In this document: positions 33,733 to 40,588 of the stretch, piece by piece
Numbering within the stretch: the first letter of the stretch is position 1
How the letters are laid out: each line of letters begins with the position of its first letter
From: Georgenia muralis
Lineage (GTDB): Bacteria; Actinomycetota; Actinomycetes; Actinomycetales; Actinomycetaceae
Reading direction: 5' to 3'
DNA length: 64,000 nt
Assembly: GCF_003814705.1 (NCBI RefSeq)
Contig: NZ_RKRA01000001.1
Coordinates: forward strand, 3,850,776-3,914,775
Notes under the pieces: generated by a model
Database searches by the model: none
What the model saw: only the letters and a program-made list of their open reading frames with translations
What the model was told of the DNA's origin: nothing
Program-made: the position numbers and the translations under genes

Positions 33733-34122
33733 CTACGGACGGTCGAAGAGATCGTCGGGCACGGTGGATCGGGCGGGGTCGACGAGCCAGGCGAGGGCTT
33801 TGTGGATCCTCGCCGCGACGGTGGCGTCAGAGAACCTGTACCGACGCTCGACCGGGATACCCAGCGTCTCGGCGGCGCCGTCGCTGACCCGGATCGTCAG
33901 GGTGACCCCGTCCGCGACGATCTCGCGCACTCCCCCTTCGCACGTCGCTCCCGTTTCGGTGGAAAGTGTGTACGGCTCGGAGGTGGCCGCAGAGCCGTCC
34001 GGGCTGAGCAGTCGGGAGACGATGAGATGCGTCCCGGCCCCGGACTCGTCCTCACCCAGTCCGACCACGGCGGAACCGTCCGTCCGGACGGCAGCGACCG
34101 CCCGGACCTCGATGTCCTCCAT
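33733..34122 (-). CDS. putative Imm10-family immunity protein
   Basis: This 129-residue protein is beta-rich and shows the Imm10-like sequence pattern: AVVGLGEDESGAGTHLIVSR, then PYTLSTETGATCEGGV, then LTIRVSDGAAETLGIP. It starts 8 bases after the stop of the large toxin-like protein with a strong TAGGAGG site, the normal place for an immunity gene. Family assignment is by remembered pattern, not by a search. It would bind and inactivate the C-terminal deaminase-like domain of the upstream gene in the producing cell. Confidence 0.65.
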   Translation of the reverse strand: MEDIEVRAVAAVRTDGSAVVGLGEDESGAGTHLIVSRLLSPDGSAATSEPYTLSTETGATCEGGVREIVADGVTLTIRVSDGAAETLGIPVERRYRFSDATVAARIHKALAWLVDPARSTVPDDLFDRP

Positions 34123-34130
34123 TTTGCCTC

Positions 34131-37100
34131 CTAGCTCCCGCCGGCGCTGAATCCGCCCGGTTCGTACGAGATCTTGGCGCCCCGTCGTCCGGCAGCGTTC
34201 ATCTTGCCCTTGCACGAGCTGCAGGACAGGTAGTGCCCGGTCATGACCCAGTGAGCACCGGGGCGGACGTAGTCGTCGTAGGTCGACAGCGCCCGCGCCT
34301 CGGTGTGTGTGGCGAGCATGTTGAGGGGGTAGCCGAGCTCGTACTCCTCCTGGGTCATGTCGCCGCTCACCAACGTGGTGGCCACCACCTCTTGTCCACC
34401 GACGATGATGCTCAGCTGCATGGTGTGGGGGCCGCGCCTGACGACCTCCTTCTTGGAGTACCGGTCGGTGTCGGACGGTCGCAGGCGCAGCAGCGTCCCG
34501 GCACGGAACCGGGTCAGCCGGAACGTGTACAGGGTTGTGCCGGACATCTCAGTGGTCTCGACGAACTCCGCGTCCTTCCACTCCTCGCCGCTCGCCAACC
34601 GCACGGACGCGGGGTCCCCGGCCTTGAAGGCCACTGCCTCGTCGGCCGCCGGCGCAGGGACGGCTCCCTCGACCACCGAGTTGTTGGGCGCGATCGTCAC
34701 GGTGAAGTCGAGATCAGCATCGGTGCGGTCCTCGGCGGCGGGCGCGAAGGCGATCGTCAGGCCGATCCCGGGCTCGAGCAGCGAGGTGTAACGACGCTCG
34801 ATGGTGCGAGCCTGTTCCTCCTTCGCGGACCGCAGGGAGGCGTAGTCCTCTGCCTCACCCCCGGCCCGAAGGTCACTCGCCGCTTGGGATGCGACCGCTC
34901 GGTGATCGGTGACGTCGAGGTCCGCCGGCGGCGGGGCCTGGTCGGCGGCCGCGGCGGGCTTCGGACCGCCGCCCAGGATCGCGAGGACCGCCTTGCCGCC
35001 CTTGACCGCCTGGTTGATCAGCCAGTCGATGGCGTCGTTGACGGGTGCGCGGGCCTTGTCGATCGTGTTGCGGATGGTGGTGCTGATGTCGCCCAGGCCG
35101 AGCAGGCTGGCGAGGAACCCGATGGCCACCGGTATCGCCTTGGCGAGGGCGTTCTCGACGAACGTCGCCGCCACGCTGATCGAGCCCTTGGCGATCGCCC
35201 CGATCGAGTCGATCACCGCGTTGACGAGGTCGATGATCTGCGACCCGCGGTTGATGAAGAACATGACGATGTCGTAGATCGCCTTGCACGCCTTGAAGAA
35301 CGCGGACGCCGGGTTGAGCAGGCCGACGATCCACGTGATGCCGGCGACGATGACCTTCTCCTGGATGAACTCCCAGATCGCGTCGAGGACCATCGCCTTG
35401 AGATCGGCGACCTTCTCCTGGATGAACCGCCACAGGCCCGGAATGCCCTCGGTCGCGATGACCTTGAAGACCTCCGCCGCCTGCTCCAGCGCCGAGACGA
35501 CCGGTTCGCCCACGATCTTGACCGCCCGCGCACGGAAGTTGGCGTAGGTGAGCCCGAGCACCTGCAGGACGATGCTGACGATGCCCTTGAGGTCGAAGGA
35601 GTCCGGCATGGTGATCCCGGCCCCGCCGAGCGCGCCGAAGAGCCAGTCCATCAGGCCCTTCCTGAGGTGGGTGCCGATGTTGGCGATGAAGTTCTCCAGG
35701 CCGAGGGCGACGCCGGCGACGAGGTTGCCCAGGAAGCCGATGGGGTCGGAGATGATGTCGGAGACGACGTCGGCCGCCTTGGCCAGGATGCTCAGCAGCA
35801 TGTCCTTGAAGGCGAGGATCTTCTTGACCAGGCCGATCGTCGCGTCGTAGACCCGCTGCCACAGGGACTTGTTGGCGGCGCGCAGCTCCTCCTCCATGGC
35901 GGACATGCGCTCGTACGACGCCTTGTACTGGTTCGTGAGGCTCTCGACGAGCGCGTCCTTGCGGGCGTCGATGCTCTGCGTCATCTCGTCGAACTCGTTG
36001 GAGACCGCCGCAAGCGTCTCCATGCCGAAGGCCTGCAGGCTGACGTCGAGGCTGGCGACGAAGACCTGGACCTCGGCGAGCCCCTGGGTGACGCGCCGCT
36101 TCGCGGCGGCGAGCTTGGCGTCCACGCAGTCGGCGACCAGGTCGATCGCTTCGTTGACGTGCCACAGGTAGGCGCTCCGGGCGGTGGCGAGGGAGCTCTC
36201 GATGAGCTCCTCCCAGTCGTCGCCCCACGTCGTCAGCCACGTACCGACGCCGCCCTTCTCCTCCTCGAAGGTGTCGCGGTAGGCCTTCTCGGCGGCGGTG
36301 AGACCCTCGCCGAAGATGCGGGCGGCCTCGGTCTCCATCTCCGTCAGGAGGGTCTCGACGTCGGTCCGGGTGCGGTTCTTGATCCCCTCGATCGTGGTGG
36401 TGACCCGCCGACGCTCTGCCTCGTCCCGCGTCATGGTGCCCGTCTGGCGGCCCGCGACGGTTCCGATCACCCCGGTCCGGGCCTCCTGCATGCCGGCCAG
36501 GCCGCCCGCCAGGGCGCCCTGGGCCCGCTGCTCGGCACCCCCGCGCACCTCGGCCTCGCCGGCCCGGTACGTGGCCGCCACCTGGGCCTCGTGCTCCTCG
36601 GCCTCGGTCCGGGCCGTAAGGGTCTGGCCGAACTCCGGCTCGTTCCCCCGCTCGAGCTGGTCCTGGGTGACCCCGCTCTCCGCCATCGCGGAGTCGGTCG
36701 CCTGCCGGTCCTCGGAGTAGTCGAGCCTCTCCGGGGGCAGCGGCGCGGGCACGACGGGGGCGGCGGCGACGGGCGCCGGGGGCGGTCCGACCTGCTCGAC
36801 CTGCAGGTCGACCTCCGGCTGGGGCGTCTCGACGTCGGCCGGAGGTACCTCGGCCGCGGCGGGCGCCGCCAGCGGGCCGGCCGCCGCGTCCCGCTGCGCG
36901 CCGAGCTGCCCCTGGAGGCTGGAGCTCGCGGCCTGCGCGCCGCCGGAGATGACCCTGTTGGCCTGGTCCTCGCTGGTCGGCGTCGGTGACGTCGCCGCCA
37001 CGATCGCCGCACTCAACGCAGCCCGGAAGGACTCCCGCTGGAAGGTGTCCGTCTCCGTCCCCGCCTCGTCGAGGTTCTGCACGGTCGCGACGGCGGCGCC

Positions 37101-37916
37101 GCGCAGCTGCTCGGTCGGGTGGCGGACCGCCGCCGCCTGAGCATTGACCTGGATCGTCCCGGCCGGGGTGTGCCCGGACGCCCGGCCCGCCCGCTGGCGG
37201 ATCTGCTGGACCGCCGGCGCGATCGCCTCCCGCGGCGACGGCGGTTCCGTCACCTCTGGCGCCGCCTCCGCCGCGGCTGCCTCCACCGCGGCCCCCTCCG
37301 CCGTGACCGCACCGGCTTCGGGGACGACCGGCGCGGCTCCGGCCATGGCCTGCGCTGCTCCGGCTCCGGCCGCCACGGCCTCGGTCGCCGCTGCCGCCGG
37401 CTCCGCCGCCCCCGGCCCGCCGGCAAGCTCCGCCACCGTCCCTGCTCCGCCTGCCGGAGCGCCGGCTCCCGGTGCCGAGACACCGGTCATCGCCGTCGTG
37501 GGACGGGTCCCGGTGGTCACCGTCGGACCGCTCGCGGCCGTCGCGGACACCCGGGCCGCGCTCGTCGCCGCGACCGCGGGCGCACCCCGCACCGCCACAG
37601 CCGGCGCCGCGGCTCTCGCGACGACCGGAGCGGCACCCCGCGCCCCGGCCGGAGCAGCCGCCCTCGCAGCCGCGGGAGCAGCGGCCCGCGCGGCCGCAGG
37701 AGCGGCAGCCCTCGCGGCCGCGGCCGCCGACACGCTGCCCGCCGCCCGGGCCACCGGCCCGCCCTGGCCCAGCCCGAACGCCGCGCCGACCCCCCGGTTG
37801 CCCAGGCGCTGCTGCAGGTCGGCGGGCGTCACCGCGCCGGCCCGGCGGGTCGGTGCGCCGGATCGGCGCGGCTCCGCACCGGTCCGGCGGGCGGGTGCCT
37901 GGCGGGTCTGGGCCAT
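34131..37916 (-). CDS. large eCIS-associated helical protein with C-terminal deaminase-like toxin domain
   Basis: The product is 1261 residues. Domains in order: a basic N-terminus with LQQRLGNRGVGAAFG; an Ala/Pro-rich repeat (about 60-235); a helical/coiled-coil region (about 400-650); and hydrophobic helical segments (about 690-1000, for example GFLGNLVAGVALGLENFIANI). The C-terminal domain (about 1170-1261) shows a beta-hairpin (TMQLSIIVGGQEVVATTLV), THTEARAL with His1204 and Glu1206, a strand GAHWVMTG, then Cys1232-x-x-Cys1235 (SCSSC). This is the zinc deaminase pattern (HxE...CxxC), with the same 28-residue His-to-Cys spacing I recall for DddA. It is the only very long helical protein in the locus, so it may also act as tape measure. 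No ribosome binding site is seen; it probably couples to the gene upstream. Confidence 0.8.
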   Translation of the reverse strand: MAQTRQAPARRTGAEPRRSGAPTRRAGAVTPADLQQRLGNRGVGAAFGLGQGGPVARAAGSVSAAAAARAAAPAAARAAAPAAARAAAPAGARGAAPVVARAAAPAVAVRGAPAVAATSAARVSATAASGPTVTTGTRPTTAMTGVSAPGAGAPAGGAGTVAELAGGPGAAEPAAAATEAVAAGAGAAQAMAGAAPVVPEAGAVTAEGAAVEAAAAEAAPEVTEPPSPREAIAPAVQQIRQRAGRASGHTPAGTIQVNAQAAAVRHPTEQLRGAAVATVQNLDEAGTETDTFQRESFRAALSAAIVAATSPTPTSEDQANRVISGGAQAASSSLQGQLGAQRDAAAGPLAAPAAAEVPPADVETPQPEVDLQVEQVGPPPAPVAAAPVVPAPLPPERLDYSEDRQATDSAMAESGVTQDQLERGNEPEFGQTLTARTEAEEHEAQVAATYRAGEAEVRGGAEQRAQGALAGGLAGMQEARTGVIGTVAGRQTGTMTRDEAERRRVTTTIEGIKNRTRTDVETLLTEMETEAARIFGEGLTAAEKAYRDTFEEEKGGVGTWLTTWGDDWEELIESSLATARSAYLWHVNEAIDLVADCVDAKLAAAKRRVTQGLAEVQVFVASLDVSLQAFGMETLAAVSNEFDEMTQSIDARKDALVESLTNQYKASYERMSAMEEELRAANKSLWQRVYDATIGLVKKILAFKDMLLSILAKAADVVSDIISDPIGFLGNLVAGVALGLENFIANIGTHLRKGLMDWLFGALGGAGITMPDSFDLKGIVSIVLQVLGLTYANFRARAVKIVGEPVVSALEQAAEVFKVIATEGIPGLWRFIQEKVADLKAMVLDAIWEFIQEKVIVAGITWIVGLLNPASAFFKACKAIYDIVMFFINRGSQIIDLVNAVIDSIGAIAKGSISVAATFVENALAKAIPVAIGFLASLLGLGDISTTIRNTIDKARAPVNDAIDWLINQAVKGGKAVLAILGGGPKPAAAADQAPPPADLDVTDHRAVASQAASDLRAGGEAEDYASLRSAKEEQARTIERRYTSLLEPGIGLTIAFAPAAEDRTDADLDFTVTIAPNNSVVEGAVPAPAADEAVAFKAGDPASVRLASGEEWKDAEFVETTEMSGTTLYTFRLTRFRAGTLLRLRPSDTDRYSKKEVVRRGPHTMQLSIIVGGQEVVATTLVSGDMTQEEYELGYPLNMLATHTEARALSTYDDYVRPGAHWVMTGHYLSCSSCKGKMNAAGRRGAKISYEPGGFSAGGS
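37540..37740 (-). repeat. Ala/Pro/Arg coding repeats in the large eCIS protein
   Basis: Tandem imperfect units encode ARAAAPA-type repeats (about residues 60-125). It is a flexible, low-complexity linker; at DNA level the units differ in third positions. Confidence 0.65.
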
Positions 37917-37928
37917 GGTCCGACGGCG

Positions 37929-38789
37929 CTACGAGCCCGCGGCGTTCCGGGCGGCAGGGCTCTTGCCCAGCCGGGAGACGGCGTCCTCGAGCGCCGCGAC
38001 CTTCTCGGCCAGCTCGGCGGTGGCCCGGTCGGCCGCGCACATGGCCTCGACCGGCTTGACCCACCGCCGCCCCGCGTGGTCCGGCTCGCCGACGATGCCG
38101 CGGTTCTCGTCCAGCGTCACGGCGCCCAGGAGGATCCACTCCGCCTCGCAGCAGCAGCTCGGGCACGTGGTGAGCACCTCGCACCACCCGCGCCGCTCGG
38201 TCTCGTAGGACTGGTCGCCGTGGTCGTCGCACCGGCCGTTGTCGTCCGGCCGGTCCGCGGGCGTGCGGCGGCACACCGACAGGGCGTCGAGCTCCTCCGG
38301 GGTGAACGCCCGGACGAGCGTGTGTTCGCGGACCCGCCCGCACTCGTGCGCGTCGTCGTCGCGGCACCGTCCGCACCCGTTCCCGTCGTCGCTCCGGTGT
38401 GACGTCTCGTCCGACGTCGTCCGGCGCACGGCGATGAGCACCGTCGGCGGCGGTGGCTCGCAGGCACAGGGGTCGGGCGTCAGGTCGAGCTCGACGGGTG
38501 CGCACAGCTCGATCGGGTACCCCTCGCAGTCGATCGCCAGGCCCCGGTCCACGCAGAGCACCCAGGCGGGCTCACCCTTGACGGTGCGCCGCACCCGAAG
38601 CCCGAACCCGCAGACGACGCCGCACCCGAGGTACGCCCGCAGCACACTCTGCAGCAGCGAGACGGGGTAGCGAGCGGCGGTGTCGAGGTCGTCGGCGCTG
38701 ACGAGCATGCCGTCGTGGAACGACACGCTCTCGATCCCGCTCGGCCGCGCCTTCCGGGGGAGCTGGACGCTGCACTCCTTGGTCTTCAT
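37929..38789 (-). CDS. Cys-rich eCIS-associated protein (paralogue of 38863-40575)
   Basis: The 286-residue protein has an N-terminal domain (FHDGMLVSADDLDTAARYP..., GCGVVCGFGLRVRR..., VDRGLAIDCEGYPIEL) that is similar to the next gene upstream. It carries at least 18 Cys, several in CxxC-like clusters (GRCRDDD, TCPSCCCEAEW), suggesting metal binding or disulfides. A short coiled-coil segment ends the protein. It is probably a surface or fibre-associated component of the particle; no family name is recognised. The start has AAGGAG. Confidence 0.7.
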   Translation of the reverse strand: MKTKECSVQLPRKARPSGIESVSFHDGMLVSADDLDTAARYPVSLLQSVLRAYLGCGVVCGFGLRVRRTVKGEPAWVLCVDRGLAIDCEGYPIELCAPVELDLTPDPCACEPPPPTVLIAVRRTTSDETSHRSDDGNGCGRCRDDDAHECGRVREHTLVRAFTPEELDALSVCRRTPADRPDDNGRCDDHGDQSYETERRGWCEVLTTCPSCCCEAEWILLGAVTLDENRGIVGEPDHAGRRWVKPVEAMCAADRATAELAEKVAALEDAVSRLGKSPAARNAAGS

Positions 38790-38862
38790 CTTCTCGCTCC
38801 TTGGTCTCGCGCCGCCGTGCGGTCAGGTCCACGTCTGGTGGTGCCGGGTGCCACGTGGCCGG

Positions 38863-40575
38863 TCATGTCGCGCTCCCGGTGTCCGCCTCGTCCGGGCTGT
38901 AGCCGCCCTTCCGGCGGGTCCGCCGTTCCACCTGGAAGGCGGTGACGAGGTCGTCGCCGGGCCGGGACTGGCACCGGACGCCGCACTTCAGGCCCGGTGG
39001 GCGGGCGTCGAGCATCCGGCCGCAGCGGTCGCGCAGGAGCTGGCCGCGGACGGTGATCTCGATCCGGGCGCCGGCGAAGAGGTTCGAGCGCCGGCCCGTC
39101 ACCTCGGCGCCGAGCCACTCGTCGTCCAGCACGAGCCGGGCTCCCCAGGCGCCGTCGCCGTGGTCACCGTGCTCGGCATCTCCGTCCTTGTCGGCCCGGC
39201 CGAGCGGCGTCACCTCGGCCAGCGGGACGCGGTAGCTCAGCCAGCTGGCGTCGTCCTGCTGGTAGAAGGCGGTGACGAAGACGCTCGCCTCGTGGAGGGT
39301 GCGCGGGTCGAGCGGTCTGGTGAACCAGACCTCGAGCCCGCCCGACGTCAGCCGCTCCTCGAACGCCCGCCAGGGCACCGGCGTCGACCAGCCGCCGTCG
39401 AGCCAGTCCTGCCAGGAGACCGACCGCACCCGCGGCAGGTCGGCGTCGCAGCAGCTGGTCAGCTCGTACAGCAGCGGGTTGCGGTAGACAAACGGGCGGA
39501 CGCTGACCGTGTCGGGCTCGGTTCTGGGGCAGAAGCCGTACCGCGGGTCGCAGGGGTCGGGTCGCGGCCCGGGGTGCGCGTCGTGGTCCCACCGGTCGGG
39601 CTTCTCAGGGCGCTGCTCGGCTTCGTCGGGGTGCTTCTCAGGATGCTTGGGGTCATCCCGGTCCTTCTCCGGGTACTTCTCCCCCGGTGTCTCGGCGGGC
39701 TTGTCCGGGTAGCTCTGGTCGCTCTTCGGCGGCTCCTTCTGCTCCTGCTTCTGCGGGTACTTCTCGTTCTCCTTGGCCGGGTCCTTACCCTCGGGGTACG
39801 GGTCCTTCCCGTCGTCCTTGCCGTCATCCTTGCCGTCGTCCTGGGGGTACTGGTCCGGGTCCTTCCCGTCCGTCCCGGGATGCTGGTCGCGGTCGTCCTT
39901 GGCTGCGAGGTCGCAGACGCGGACGCACGCCAGCGGGACGCAGACCTCCGGGTCGGGGTCGTACTCCCACTCGTCGTCGCCGGTCGGGCGCATCGGCCCC
40001 GGCTCCCGGAGGAGCCACTCGACGTCGGGACTCTCGGGATCGCCGGGCAGGCCGCCGGTGCGGACCCCGAGGTACTCGTCGTGGCTGAGGCACCGGTCGT
40101 GCGGGTGGTCCGGGCAGTCCCGGTCGACGCCCCGACACCCGGGGTGCAGGGAGAAGACGACGCCGTCGTGCGCCCAGTGCGGGTCGTCGCCCCGGCAGTC
40201 CTCGTCCTGCGGGGCGCGGCGGGCGTAGTGCGCGCACAGCGTGTACCAGCCGGGCCCCCGCGGCGGCGGGCCGACGAGGTCGGCGATGCCGAGCCGCCCG
40301 CCCTCCCACAGGAGCATCCGGCCGTGCCGGTCCAGCGCCAGACCGCCGCTGAGCTCGAGGCAGCCGCGGCGCAGGTCCAGGGCGCCGTCGTCGTCCACCG
40401 ACAGGGCGAAGCCCAGGACCACGCCGTAGCCGTGGACGGCGCGGCTGAGCATTTGCTGGCGCATGAGCTCGTCGGCGAGGCCTGCGTTGAGCTGCTCCGC
40501 GGTGAGCATCTGCCGGGGGGTGAAGCTCGGCCGGCGGGACCAGGCGCCCCGCTCGGGACCGCTCCTGTTCTTCAT
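38863..40575 (-). CDS. Cys-rich eCIS-associated protein with charged Lys/Asp/Pro/Glu linker
   Basis: This 570-residue protein has an N-terminal domain (about 15-110; FTPRQMLTAEQLN..., HGYGVVLGFALSV..., LSGGLALDRHGRMLLWEGGR) like that of the 286-residue neighbour. A Cys/His-rich stretch follows, then a highly charged linker (about 235-350; repeated DGKDDGK and PEK/PDK units), then a C-terminal beta-rich domain with Cys pairs. It is probably a tail-tip or fibre-like surface protein of the particle. AAGGAG lies six bases before the ATG. It follows the gpI-like tail gene by 13 bases. Confidence 0.7.
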   Translation of the reverse strand: MKNRSGPERGAWSRRPSFTPRQMLTAEQLNAGLADELMRQQMLSRAVHGYGVVLGFALSVDDDGALDLRRGCLELSGGLALDRHGRMLLWEGGRLGIADLVGPPPRGPGWYTLCAHYARRAPQDEDCRGDDPHWAHDGVVFSLHPGCRGVDRDCPDHPHDRCLSHDEYLGVRTGGLPGDPESPDVEWLLREPGPMRPTGDDEWEYDPDPEVCVPLACVRVCDLAAKDDRDQHPGTDGKDPDQYPQDDGKDDGKDDGKDPYPEGKDPAKENEKYPQKQEQKEPPKSDQSYPDKPAETPGEKYPEKDRDDPKHPEKHPDEAEQRPEKPDRWDHDAHPGPRPDPCDPRYGFCPRTEPDTVSVRPFVYRNPLLYELTSCCDADLPRVRSVSWQDWLDGGWSTPVPWRAFEERLTSGGLEVWFTRPLDPRTLHEASVFVTAFYQQDDASWLSYRVPLAEVTPLGRADKDGDAEHGDHGDGAWGARLVLDDEWLGAEVTGRRSNLFAGARIEITVRGQLLRDRCGRMLDARPPGLKCGVRCQSRPGDDLVTAFQVERRTRRKGGYSPDEADTGSAT

Positions 40576-40588
40576 GGGTCGCTCCTTC

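Noticed and set aside
36000-36600. Possible separate genes within the coiled-coil part of the 1261-residue protein
   Set aside because: The long frame is continuous with consistent codon use and no internal stop/start arrangement; alternative frames are shadows.
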